The notes beneath the pieces are model-generated. The model was given only the letters and a program-made list of their open reading frames with translations, was not told the origin of the DNA and ran no database searches. From positions 1 to 42,245 of the forward strand of contig JACKKC010000027.1 in NCBI GenBank assembly GCA_020637615.1: a DNA stretch of 42,245 nucleotides, read 5' to 3'. This DNA is from Rhodovulum sp. (GTDB taxonomy: Bacteria > Pseudomonadota > Alphaproteobacteria > Rhodobacterales > Rhodobacteraceae). The first letter of the stretch is position 1, and every line of letters starts with the position of its first letter. Shown here in pieces: positions 32,524-40,296 of the stretch. A program made the position numbers and the translations under genes.

Positions 32524-33183
32524 TCAGTCGCGGAAGCTTCGGCTGACCTTGATCTGTTCCCAGGCCCAGACCACCTCGGCCAGCCGCGCCTCGTCGTCGC
32601 GGCGACCGCCGTTCATGTCTGGGTGAAGATCTTTCACCAGGGCCTTGTACTGTTTGCGTATTTCCTGCTTGGTCTGGTTGTCCTGCGCGTCGAGGATATC
32701 GAGTGCCCGCCGCTCGGTCGGCGGCAGGCGGCGGGCGCGCGGCGACTTGCGGTCGGCGCCCGGGTTCAGCGTCGCCTTGTCGCCGAGCAGCTCGGTCGGG
32801 TCATCGAAGCCGAAGCGCTGCCAGGCCCGGCCTTCCGCATGAGGCTGGGTGCCGTTGCGGTCGACGCTCTGCCGGAAGGGACGGGTCGGCCTTTCCCAGA
32901 CGCGGTCGGCGGCGAATTGCCGCTCCAGGTCGTCGTCGGAATGCGATTCGAAGAAGTTCCACTTCAGGTTGTACTCGCGCACATGGTCGAGGCAGAACCA
33001 GTGGAAATCGTCGAGGCTGTCGGGCGATTTCGGCGCGCGGAATTTTCCCGGCTTCTCGCAGCCGGGCTTGTCGCAGATGCGCCCGGAGCTTTCGACCGCG
33101 CCGGACTGGCTGCGGGAGCGCGCGCGCCGCTTCTTGTCGGCGGCGGCGGAGATGTCGAAATCGAAGGGCGTGCGGCGGCTCAT
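32524..33183 (-). CDS. J-domain protein, DnaJ-like
   Basis: 219 residues. The J domain is C-terminal (about 155-219) with the HPD motif at 187-189 needed to stimulate DnaK. The N-terminal half has cysteines (CDKPGCEKPGKF ... WFCLDHVREYN) that resemble a zinc-binding site. This architecture, N-terminal Cys region and C-terminal J domain, is usual beside bolA/cobS in alphaproteobacteria, but its client is unknown. It is divergent from bolA. Its last 84 bases are duplicated at 30024-30107, so the inserted cassette now separates it from cobS. Confidence 0.92.
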   Translation of the reverse strand: MSRRTPFDFDISAAADKKRRARSRSQSGAVESSGRICDKPGCEKPGKFRAPKSPDSLDDFHWFCLDHVREYNLKWNFFESHSDDDLERQFAADRVWERPTRPFRQSVDRNGTQPHAEGRAWQRFGFDDPTELLGDKATLNPGADRKSPRARRLPPTERRALDILDAQDNQTKQEIRKQYKALVKDLHPDMNGGRRDDEARLAEVVWAWEQIKVSRSFRD

Positions 33184-33274
33184 CGGCAGCCGATCCTTTC
33201 ATCTGGGCGACTCGGGGCCTAGAGTTTAGTGATTTGTCGGGGCGGGCCAAGCCCCGTAGCGAGGGAGGAACCCG

Positions 33275-33556
33275 GTGGCGAATGCAGGGGAAATAATGGC
33301 CGGGAGGCTGCATTCCAAGCTGAGCCAGGCCTTCGAGCCCGATTACCTCGCGGTCATCGACGAGAGCGAGTCCCATCGCGGCCATGCCGGCTGGCGCGAG
33401 GGCGGCGGCACGCATTTCCGCGTCGAGATGCGCAGCGCGGCCTTCGACGGCATGGGGCGGGTGGCGCGCAGCCGGGCGGTGCATCGCGTGCTGCGCGAGG
33501 AACTGGACGGCCCGATCCACGCGCTGGCGCTGGACCTCTCGGGCAGCGACGGCTGA
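33275..33556 (+). CDS. BolA family protein
   Basis: 93 residues with the BolA class-II KH-like fold: LSQAFEPDYLAVIDESESH (substrate helix and strand), HAGW, THFRVEMRSAAFDGM and SRAVHRVLREEL. BolA proteins pair with monothiol glutaredoxins in Fe-S handling and iron sensing. GTG 33275 is favoured because GGAGG lies about seven bases upstream and the M-A-x-A-x-E-I start resembles relatives; ATG 33296 with AGGGG is the alternative. The 91-base gap to dnaJ-like must hold both divergent promoters. The gene ends directly against the next convergent gene. Confidence 0.92.
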   Translation: MANAGEIMAGRLHSKLSQAFEPDYLAVIDESESHRGHAGWREGGGTHFRVEMRSAAFDGMGRVARSRAVHRVLREELDGPIHALALDLSGSDG

Positions 33557-34009
33557 TCAGCTGCGCTCGGCGGGACCGAGCTGCGGCGCGGCGCGCAGGG
33601 GAGATGCCGGTCGCGATTCGGGATCGCCGGACGGGTCCGCGAGCTGCGGTTCGACGCGGGTGCCGGTAATCGGTTCGCGTGTTGTCCTCACCGGCCGCGA
33701 TTCGCCGGTGATCTCGCGGATCGCACCTTCGGGCGCGGGGTCGGCGAGCGCCGCGAGCTGCGGGTCGAGCGTCTCGCGCGGGCGGCGGAAGATGAGCAGC
33801 GTCTCGTCCTGCTCCACCGCCTTGTGGAACCAGCCGCCGGAGGGCGTGGAGGGCAGCCGCTCGGCGCGCAGGTATTCCCAGCCCTGCCGCGCATGCTCGT
33901 TGATCGCCTCGGTGATGGTGAGCGCGAAGAGGTCGGAGGCGGATTTCACCCCGCGGGACTTCTTCGCCCGGCGCGGTGCCGGCACCGCCTTGTAGTCGAA
34001 GTAGGTCAT
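33557..34009 (-). CDS. DUF4177-like protein
   Basis: 150 residues. The N-terminal 75 residues (MTYFDYKAVPAPRRAKK ... LTITEAINEHARQGWEYLRAERLPS ... ETLLIFRRP) match the short DUF4177 pattern of an F-D-Y-K-V strand and a LN-x-x-G-x-x-GWE helix. The remaining half is Pro/Arg-rich and probably disordered. Function unknown. ATG with GGGGGAAG upstream. It is convergent with bolA with no gap and 37 bases downstream of gatB on the same strand. Confidence 0.75.
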   Translation of the reverse strand: MTYFDYKAVPAPRRAKKSRGVKSASDLFALTITEAINEHARQGWEYLRAERLPSTPSGGWFHKAVEQDETLLIFRRPRETLDPQLAALADPAPEGAIREITGESRPVRTTREPITGTRVEPQLADPSGDPESRPASPLRAAPQLGPAERS

Positions 34010-34046
34010 CGCTTCCCCCTGATGGCCGCCCTGGCCCTTCCGGCGC

Positions 34047-35531
34047 TCACTCCACCCCGAGCTTCTGGCGCACCGCCGCCTGCACCGCCTGCGGATTGGC
34101 CTTGCCGCCGGTCGCCTTCATCACCTGGCCGACGAACCATCCGGCGAGCGCGGGCTTGGCCAGCGCCTGCGCCGCCTTCTCCGGATTGGCGGCGACCACC
34201 TCGGCGACCGCCGCCTCGATCGCGCCGGTGTCGGTCACCTGCCGCAGGCCGCGCGCCTCGACGATCGCCGCCGGCTCGCCGCCCTCGGTCCAGAGGATCT
34301 CGAAGACGTCCTTGGCGATCTTGCCCGAGATCTCGCCGCTCGCGATCAGGTCGAGCAGGCCGCCGAGCTGGTCGGGGCCGATCGGGCTTTCCTCGATGCC
34401 GTGGCCTTCGCGGTTCAGCCGGCCGAAGAGCTCGTTGATCACCCAGTTCGCCGCTGCCTTGCCGTCGCGGCCGCGCGCCACGGCTTCGAAGTAATCCGCG
34501 CTCGCCACCTCCGCGGTCAGCACGCCGGCGTCGTATTCGGTCATGCCGTAGTCGAGCACGAAACGCGCCTTCTTGGCGTCGGGCAGCTCCGGCAGGCCCG
34601 CGGCGATCGCGTCGATCCAGGCCTGGTCGAGTTCGAGCGGCAGCAGATCGGGATCGGGGAAGTAGCGGTAATCGTGTGCTTCTTCCTTGGAGCGCATGGA
34701 GCGCGTCTCGCCCCGGCCGGGATCGTAGAGCCGGGTTTCCTGCTCGATGCTGCCGCCGTCCTCGAGGATGGCGATCTGGCGGCGCGCCTCGAATTCGATC
34801 GCCTGGACGATGAAGCGCATCGAGTTCATGTTCTTGATCTCGCAGCGGGTGCCGAGATCGGTGGAGCCCGTCGGGCGGACGGAGACGTTCACGTCGGCGC
34901 GGAGGCTGCCCTCCTGCATGTTGCCGTCGCAGGTGCCCAGGTAGCGCAGGATCTGGCGCAGCTTGCGGACGTATTCCGCCGCCTCCTCGGGGCCGCGGAT
35001 GTCGGGGCGCGAGACGATCTCCATCAGCGCCACGCCGGTGCGGTTGAGATCGACGAAGGAGAGCGCCGGGTCGAGGTCGTGGATCGACTTGCCCGCGTCC
35101 TGCTCGAGATGGATGCGCTCGATGCGCACCTTGCGCGCGAGCCCCGGGCCGAGATCGACCAGCACCTCGCCCTCGCCGACGATCGGATGGTAGAGCTGGC
35201 TGATCTGGTAGCCCTGCGGCAGGTCGGGATAGAAGTAGTTCTTGCGGTCGAAGCGGGAGTAGCGGTTGATCGCGGCCTTGAGGCCGAGCCCGCTGCGCAC
35301 CGCCTGCTCGACGCAGAATTCGTTCACCACCGGCAGCATGCCCGGCATCGCGGCATCCACCAGGCTGACATTGGTGTTGGGCTCGGCGCCGAAGGCGGTG
35401 GAGGCGCCGGAGAAGAGCTTGGATTTCGAGGTGACCTGGGCGTGGACCTCCAGCCCGATCACCATTTCCCAGTCGCCCTTCGCGCCGGCGATGACCTTGG
35501 GGTCCGGTTCCCGATAGGTTAGCTCGGCCAT
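34047..35531 (-). CDS. gatB: Asp-tRNA(Asn)/Glu-tRNA(Gln) amidotransferase subunit B
   Basis: 494 residues, the usual length. GatB with GatA and GatC converts misacylated Glu-tRNA(Gln) and Asp-tRNA(Asn) to the amide forms in the cytosol. The cradle domain has VIGLEVHAQV near 24-33, the kinase-like GSLRADVNVSVRP, DYRYFPDPDLLPL and the SRPDIRGPEEAAEY region. The helical and YqeY-like C-terminal domains are intact. ATG 35531 gives the typical N-terminus though the ribosome site is weak. gatA and gatC are not in the window. Confidence 0.96.
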   Translation of the reverse strand: MAELTYREPDPKVIAGAKGDWEMVIGLEVHAQVTSKSKLFSGASTAFGAEPNTNVSLVDAAMPGMLPVVNEFCVEQAVRSGLGLKAAINRYSRFDRKNYFYPDLPQGYQISQLYHPIVGEGEVLVDLGPGLARKVRIERIHLEQDAGKSIHDLDPALSFVDLNRTGVALMEIVSRPDIRGPEEAAEYVRKLRQILRYLGTCDGNMQEGSLRADVNVSVRPTGSTDLGTRCEIKNMNSMRFIVQAIEFEARRQIAILEDGGSIEQETRLYDPGRGETRSMRSKEEAHDYRYFPDPDLLPLELDQAWIDAIAAGLPELPDAKKARFVLDYGMTEYDAGVLTAEVASADYFEAVARGRDGKAAANWVINELFGRLNREGHGIEESPIGPDQLGGLLDLIASGEISGKIAKDVFEILWTEGGEPAAIVEARGLRQVTDTGAIEAAVAEVVAANPEKAAQALAKPALAGWFVGQVMKATGGKANPQAVQAAVRQKLGVE

Positions 35532-35597
35532 GCGATCGTCCGTCGGTGATGCAGGCCGCCCTCATACCGGGGCGGCGACGGTGCGGCAAGGCCCGGT

Positions 35598-36476
35598 TCA
35601 GACCATCAGGCGCGCGGGCTTCAGGCGGCGCGGCCGCGAATAGCGCGGGGCGGTGAGCACGGTCTGGGGCCTCTGGCCCCCGAGTTCGAGCGTCCGGGCG
35701 CGCAGGACCTCGGTCGCCTCCGCGGATCCGGAGGGCAGGGTCGCCGGATCGATCGGCGCCCCGACCGTCAGCCGGTAGGGCTGATAGGGCTTGTTCAGCA
35801 CCTCGTGGAAGATGGTGATGTCGCGCAGCGTCGGGTGGATGCGGTCGAAGAGGTAGAAGAGCGCCGAATTGCGCGCGGTGATGTGCAAGGGCACCACCGG
35901 CAGATCGAAGCGCCGCGCGAGCATGGCGCCCGAGGCCATCCAGGGGCGTTCGTGCAGCGAGAGCCAGCGGCGCTTGGCCAGCCGCCCGGAGGGGAAGAGC
36001 ACGCCCATGCGCCCGGCCTCGAAGGCTCTATGGGCATAGGCCATGGTCTCGCGGTTCTGCTTGTGGGTGCGCTTCTCGGGCCGCCATTCCACCGGCGCGA
36101 TCAGGCTCCCGAGCTGGGGCAGGACCCGCAGCGCATCGGCATTGGCGAAGATGAAGAGATCCGGGCGTCTCCGGGCGAGCGCGCCGAAGAGCACGATGCC
36201 GTCGGCGATGCCGGTCGGATGGTTGCAGACGACCATCAGCGGGCCGGTCTCGGGGATGTTCTCCAGGCCGCTGATCTCGACATGCAGCGCGATCATGTCC
36301 GCCAGCGACTGCATCACGTCCGGCCCCGGCATCGGCTCCAGCGCCTCGCCGATCCGCACGGTTCGCTCGTAGCTCAGGATGCGCTTGAGCAGGCGGCGGG
36401 CGAGCCAGACGCCGGGGCCGCCCCGACGGAGCCAGGGCGCCCGTTCCTCGATGAGCTCGTCGATCGTGCCCCGCAT
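35598..36476 (-). CDS. Lysophospholipid acyltransferase family protein (PlsC-like)
   Basis: 292 residues. The LPLAT catalytic motif is present as CNHPTGIADG (His and Asp five residues apart, as in OlsA-like/hemolysin-type members), followed by motif II NADALRVLPQLG, motif III FPSGR and motif IV VPLHI. Such enzymes acylate lysophospholipids, glycerol-phosphate or ornithine lipids at the inner membrane; the exact acceptor cannot be told. ATG 36476 has AGGG about eight bases upstream. It lies 66 bases upstream of gatB's start on the same strand. Confidence 0.85.
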   Translation of the reverse strand: MRGTIDELIEERAPWLRRGGPGVWLARRLLKRILSYERTVRIGEALEPMPGPDVMQSLADMIALHVEISGLENIPETGPLMVVCNHPTGIADGIVLFGALARRRPDLFIFANADALRVLPQLGSLIAPVEWRPEKRTHKQNRETMAYAHRAFEAGRMGVLFPSGRLAKRRWLSLHERPWMASGAMLARRFDLPVVPLHITARNSALFYLFDRIHPTLRDITIFHEVLNKPYQPYRLTVGAPIDPATLPSGSAEATEVLRARTLELGGQRPQTVLTAPRYSRPRRLKPARLMV

Positions 36477-36540
36477 GGTCGAACCCTATCGTGCCAGTTC
36501 GACAAACGCGTGACAAGCGGCGGCGTTCCCCCGGCGGAGT

Positions 36541-39144
36541 TCAGCCGTCCGCCTCCCGGAGCAGCCGTTCAACCATCTCGCCGGTGTCGCGCGAGAGCCC
36601 GGGGCGGGCGCCGAGGCGCCGGAGTTCACCGCGGATCAGCGCCTGTCGGCCGGCGTCGAAGCTGCGCCAGGTGGCGAAGGCCGAGGTCATGCGGGCGGTG
36701 GTCTGCGGGTTGACCGGGTCGAGACGGATCAGCCAGTCCGCGAGCAGGCGGTAGCCGGCGCCGTCGGCGGCGTGGAAGGCGGCGAGATTGGCGTTCGCGA
36801 AGGTGCCGATGAGCGCGCGGAAGCGGTTGGGGTTCTGCCAGTCGAAATCCGGGTCCCGCGTCAGCGCCTCGACCGTCGCGACGGCGGTCTCGGGCGGCGA
36901 ATGCGCCGCCTGCACCGCGAACCACTTGTCGAGCACGAGCCGGTCGTCGCGCCAGGCCGCGCGGAACGCCGCCAGGGCGGCCTCGGCCCGGTTCCGGCCG
37001 ACGAGCAGGGAAAGCGCGGCCATGCGCTCGGTCATGTTGTCCGCGGCGGCGAAATGCGTCGCGGCGAGGGCGGCCTCGGCGTCCTGCGCGGTGATCAGCG
37101 CGAGCGCGCAGCCGCGCAGGGCGCGATGGCCCGCCGCGGCGGCGTCTGGGCTGTAGGGCCCGTCGAGCCCGTGCGCGTCGTAGAGATGCCGGAGCCGCGG
37201 GCCGAGCGAATCGGCGATCGCGGCCTCCAGCCTGCGGCGAGCATGGTGGAGCGCGAGCGGATCCGGGATCCGGCCCGATTCGACGAGATGGGCGATGGCC
37301 TCTTCGAGCGAGGGCAGGTCGAGCAGGAGCGCCCGGTAGTCCGGCGCGAGCGCCGGGTCCTCGGCGACGCGCGCGAGCGCGGCGAGATAGTCCGGATCGG
37401 GGGCGGCCCCGGGATCGGCGCTCGTCTTGGCGAGAATGCCGAGGGCGAGGCTGCGGCCGGCCTGCCATTTGCTGAACGGGTCGGTCTCGTGGGCGAGCAG
37501 GAAGGCGCCGCCGTTCCCGCCGGCCGGGCCGCTCAGAATGACCGGGGCGGAGAAGCCGCGCAGGAGCGAGACGACCGGCCGCGCGGGCAGGTCCCAGGTG
37601 AAGTCCTGCCGCTCGCGGGAGAGTTCGAGCACGGTCTCGGTGAGCGGCGCGCCGGTCTCCGGGTCGAAGAGCGCGCAGGCGACCGGGATCAGGAGCGGCG
37701 CCTTGCGCGGCTGCCCGGCGGTCGGCGCCGTGGATTGCGCGAGCGCAAGCGTGAAGAGGCCGCCCTCCCAGGTCCCGCGCGCCGTCACATGCGGTGTCCC
37801 GGCCTGGGAATACCAGCGCGCGAACTGGGTCAGGTCGCGGCCCGAGGCGTCCTCGAAGACGCGCAGCCAGTCCTCGATGGTGCAGGCCTGGCCGTCGTGG
37901 CGGTCGAAATAGAGGTCGAGCGCACGGGCATAGGTCTCGGGGCCGACGATGCGGCGCAGCATGCCGATGACCTCCGCCCCCTTCTCGTAGACGGTGGCGG
38001 TGTAGAAATTGTTGATCTCGATGTATTCCTCCGGCCGGACCGGATGGGCGAGCGGGCTCGCGTCCTCGCGGAACTGGGTGGCCCGCAGGCGGATCACGTC
38101 CTCGATGCGCTTGACGCCGGCGCCGCGCTGGTCGGAGGAGAACTGCTGGTCGCGGAAGACCGTCAGCCCCTCCTTGAGGCAGAGCTGGAACCAGTCGCGG
38201 CAGGTGATGCGGTTGCCGGTCCAGTTGTGGAAATACTCATGGGCGACGATCGCCTCGATCGACTTGTAGTCGCTGTCGGTGGCGGTGTCCGGGCTCGCCA
38301 GGACGTAGCGCGAGTTGAAGACGTTGAGGCCCTTGTTCTCCATCGCCCCGGCGTTGAAGTCGTCGACGACGACGATCATGAAGCGGTCGAGGTCGTATTC
38401 CCGGCCGTATTCGGTCTCGTCCCAGGCCATCGCGCGTTTCAGCGCGTCCATGGCGTAGCCGCAGCGCGGTTCGTCCCCGGGGCGCACCCAGATCTGCAGC
38501 AGCACGTCGCGGCCGGAGCGCGTCTTGAAGCGGTCCTCCACGGCCCTGAGGTCGCCCGCGACCAGCGCGAAGAGATAGCTGGGCTTGGGGAAGGGATCCT
38601 CCCATTCCGCCCAGCCCGGTCCGCTTCCGAGCAGATTGCCGTTCGAGAGCAGCACCGGCGCGTCGCCCTCGATCCGGACCCGGAACGGCGCCATGACGTC
38701 CGGCCGGTCGGGGTAGAAGGTGATCTTGCGAAAGCCCTGGGCCTCGCATTGCGTGCAATACATGCCGCGCGAGATGTAGAGCCCTTCGAGCGCGGTATTG
38801 GCCTCCGGGGCGACCTCGGTTTCCGCCTCCCAGACGAAATCCCCTTCCGGCAGCCAGGCGGCGGCGACCCGGAGTCCCTCGGGCCCCTGGCGGAGCGCCT
38901 CCGGGGGAACGGCCGCGCCGTCGATCCGGGCGGCGTGGAGGACGAGGTTGCGGCCGTCGAGCAGGAGGTCGCGCGGGGCCGGGGCCCCGCGGCGGTCGGG
39001 GTTCGGCCGGAAGGCGATCCGCGCCGTCACGCGGGTCGCCCCCGGATCGAGCCGGAAACGCAGCGCGACCCGGTCCACGAGGAAATCCGGCGGCGCGTAA
39101 TCCGACAGGCGCACCCTGGGCGTTTCGGCCTCGACGCGGGACAT
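36541..39144 (-). CDS. pepN: Aminopeptidase N (M1 zinc peptidase)
   Basis: 867 residues, the bacterial PepN length. The substrate-binding GAMEN motif is at 266-270, the zinc site HEYFH at 302-306 with E325 as third ligand, and YSQAGTP in the C-terminal part. It removes N-terminal residues from peptides in the cytosol. The ATG at 39144 (M-S-R-V-E-A) has GGAGAG about eight bases upstream; the frame back to 39204 lacks support. Its leader contains copy 2 of the dispersed repeat. Confidence 0.95.
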   Translation of the reverse strand: MSRVEAETPRVRLSDYAPPDFLVDRVALRFRLDPGATRVTARIAFRPNPDRRGAPAPRDLLLDGRNLVLHAARIDGAAVPPEALRQGPEGLRVAAAWLPEGDFVWEAETEVAPEANTALEGLYISRGMYCTQCEAQGFRKITFYPDRPDVMAPFRVRIEGDAPVLLSNGNLLGSGPGWAEWEDPFPKPSYLFALVAGDLRAVEDRFKTRSGRDVLLQIWVRPGDEPRCGYAMDALKRAMAWDETEYGREYDLDRFMIVVVDDFNAGAMENKGLNVFNSRYVLASPDTATDSDYKSIEAIVAHEYFHNWTGNRITCRDWFQLCLKEGLTVFRDQQFSSDQRGAGVKRIEDVIRLRATQFREDASPLAHPVRPEEYIEINNFYTATVYEKGAEVIGMLRRIVGPETYARALDLYFDRHDGQACTIEDWLRVFEDASGRDLTQFARWYSQAGTPHVTARGTWEGGLFTLALAQSTAPTAGQPRKAPLLIPVACALFDPETGAPLTETVLELSRERQDFTWDLPARPVVSLLRGFSAPVILSGPAGGNGGAFLLAHETDPFSKWQAGRSLALGILAKTSADPGAAPDPDYLAALARVAEDPALAPDYRALLLDLPSLEEAIAHLVESGRIPDPLALHHARRRLEAAIADSLGPRLRHLYDAHGLDGPYSPDAAAAGHRALRGCALALITAQDAEAALAATHFAAADNMTERMAALSLLVGRNRAEAALAAFRAAWRDDRLVLDKWFAVQAAHSPPETAVATVEALTRDPDFDWQNPNRFRALIGTFANANLAAFHAADGAGYRLLADWLIRLDPVNPQTTARMTSAFATWRSFDAGRQALIRGELRRLGARPGLSRDTGEMVERLLREADG

Positions 39145-39199
39145 CGCAGCTCTCTCCGGTTGACTCGGCGGCGCAAGGTCCCATGCGGCGGCGAAACCG

Positions 39200-39350
39200 G
39201 TCAAGGGCCGGGCGATCGCATTTGGAGCTCATTCTTTCACCTTCCACTACCCCGCTACAAAATGAGGGCAGCGCCCGCCTGGGAGCGGGGCGGGCGCTGC
39301 GCCGCGGTGCCCGCCGGGCGGGGTGGTGGTGTTGGCCAAGCCTGGAACTG
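39200..39350 (-). repeat. Dispersed structured repeat, copy 2, in the leader of pepN
   Basis: The reverse complement matches 4053-4257. Hairpin arms GCAGCGCCCGCC (39268-39279) and GGCGGGCGCTGC (39289-39300) pair perfectly around nine bases. On the minus strand the hairpin is followed by ATTTT, then a GGAAGG run and ATG at 39232 opening M-S-S-K-C-D-R-P-A-L. This copy lacks the 45-base loop insert of copy 1. In both copies the repeat precedes a gene on the same strand. The small frame runs out of frame into pepN. Confidence 0.75.
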
Positions 39351-39360
39351 GGGCGCATAG

Positions 39361-39399
39361 GGTCATGTCGCGAGATGTCATTGCCCGAGACGCATGACC
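39361..39399. promoter_or_regulatory. 7-bp inverted repeat upstream of the glutamine amidotransferase gene
   Basis: GGTCATG (39361-39367) and CATGACC (39393-39399) are perfect inverted half-sites with centres 32 bases apart, about three helical turns. They lie 23 bases upstream of the -35 box of the candidate promoter at 39422, a place suited to a looping regulator. The regulator is unknown. Confidence 0.35.
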
Positions 39400-39421
39400 G
39401 GCTTTTCCCCCCTGAAATAAC

Positions 39422-39449
39422 TTGTCATTTACCCGGCGAGGCATAGACT
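39422..39449 (+). promoter_or_regulatory. Candidate promoter of the glutamine amidotransferase gene
   Basis: TTGTCA (39422-39427, five of six) and TAGACT (39444-39449, four of six) are separated by 16 bases and end seven bases before the ATG. This implies an almost leaderless transcript or a start from a further element, so the call is moderate. Confidence 0.45.
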
Positions 39450-39456
39450 TGCAGGC

Positions 39457-40296
39457 ATGGCACGGCCCGTCATCGGCATCATCGGCAATGCGCATCTGAT
39501 CGACGGCGAATATCCCGTCCAGGCGGTCGGCGTATCCAATATCGAGGCGGTGGCGCAAGTGACCGGGGCGCTGCCGCTGATGGTTCCGGCGCTGCCGGCG
39601 GTGGGCTCGATCGCCGATCTGATCGACGCCTGCGACGGGTTCGTCTTCACCGGCGGGCGGCCGAACGTGCATCCGAGCCACTACGGACACGAGGCCACGG
39701 AGCGGCACGGCGCCTTCGATCCGGATCGCGATGCGGTGACCCTGCCGCTGATCCGCGAATGCGTCGCGCGCGCCGTGCCGGTCTTGGGCATCTGCCGCGG
39801 CTTCCAGGAATTCAACGTGGCCTTCGGCGGCACGCTGCATCCCGAGATCCGCGAGATCCCCGGGCGGCAGAACCACCGCATGCCGCCGGACGGCACGCTG
39901 GAGGAGAAGTTCGAGCTGCGCCACGTGGTGCGGCTCGAGCCGGGCGGCCAGTTCCACCGGCTGCTCGGGGCCGCCGAGATCATGGTCAACTCGCTGCACG
40001 GCCAGGGCATCCTCGAGCCGGGCGCGCGCGTGGTCATCGAGGGCTGGGCGCCCGATGCCACGCCCGAGGCGATCGTGATCGAGGAGGCGCCGGGCTTCGC
40101 CATGGCGGTGCAATGGCACCCCGAATGGCGCGCGGCGGAGGATCCGGTCTCGCGGGCGCTCTTCCAGGCCTTCGGGGCGGCGGTCGGCGCCCGTGTCGCC
40201 GGCGGATCGGCGTGGAGCTGGCGCCCGGCGCCCGGGACCGGCTCAGAGGCAGAGCACGGGCACCACGGCGCGGTCGAACCCCTGCGGGGCGCCTGA
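39457..40296 (+). CDS. Class I glutamine amidotransferase, gamma-glutamyl-GABA hydrolase (PuuD) type
   Basis: 279 residues of the peptidase C26 family, which cleaves gamma-glutamyl amides such as gamma-glutamyl-GABA in polyamine breakdown. Nucleophile C113 in GICRGFQE and the catalytic pair H221/E223 in QWHPEW are present, as are TGGRPNVHP and NSLHGQG. The fold ends near residue 245; a further tail of about 30 residues lies antisense to the end of the neighbouring protease gene (54-base convergent overlap). Start ATG 39457; ribosome site GCAGGC is weak. No other polyamine genes are adjacent, so the substrate is inferred only from the family. Confidence 0.88.
   Translation: MARPVIGIIGNAHLIDGEYPVQAVGVSNIEAVAQVTGALPLMVPALPAVGSIADLIDACDGFVFTGGRPNVHPSHYGHEATERHGAFDPDRDAVTLPLIRECVARAVPVLGICRGFQEFNVAFGGTLHPEIREIPGRQNHRMPPDGTLEEKFELRHVVRLEPGGQFHRLLGAAEIMVNSLHGQGILEPGARVVIEGWAPDATPEAIVIEEAPGFAMAVQWHPEWRAAEDPVSRALFQAFGAAVGARVAGGSAWSWRPAPGTGSEAEHGHHGAVEPLRGA

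Larger units (their letters stand above)
30024..32609. mobile_element. Inserted cassette bounded by 84-bp direct repeats of dnaJ 3' sequence
   Basis: Direct repeats at 30024-30107 and 32526-32609 bracket a regulator gene and a secreted HExxH gene. The unit from repeat start to repeat start is 2502 bases. An intact gene at one end with a duplicated 3' fragment at the other is the classic footprint of insertion at a gene's 3' end. No integrase or transposase is inside, so the unit was mobilised in trans, has lost its enzyme, or came in by homologous recombination with a relative's locus. Confidence 0.7.

Noticed and set aside
38237..39358. Long minus-strand frame starting in copy 2 of the repeat and running into pepN
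   Set aside because: Beyond the first ten codons shared with copy 1 it overlaps pepN in another frame and shows no domain.
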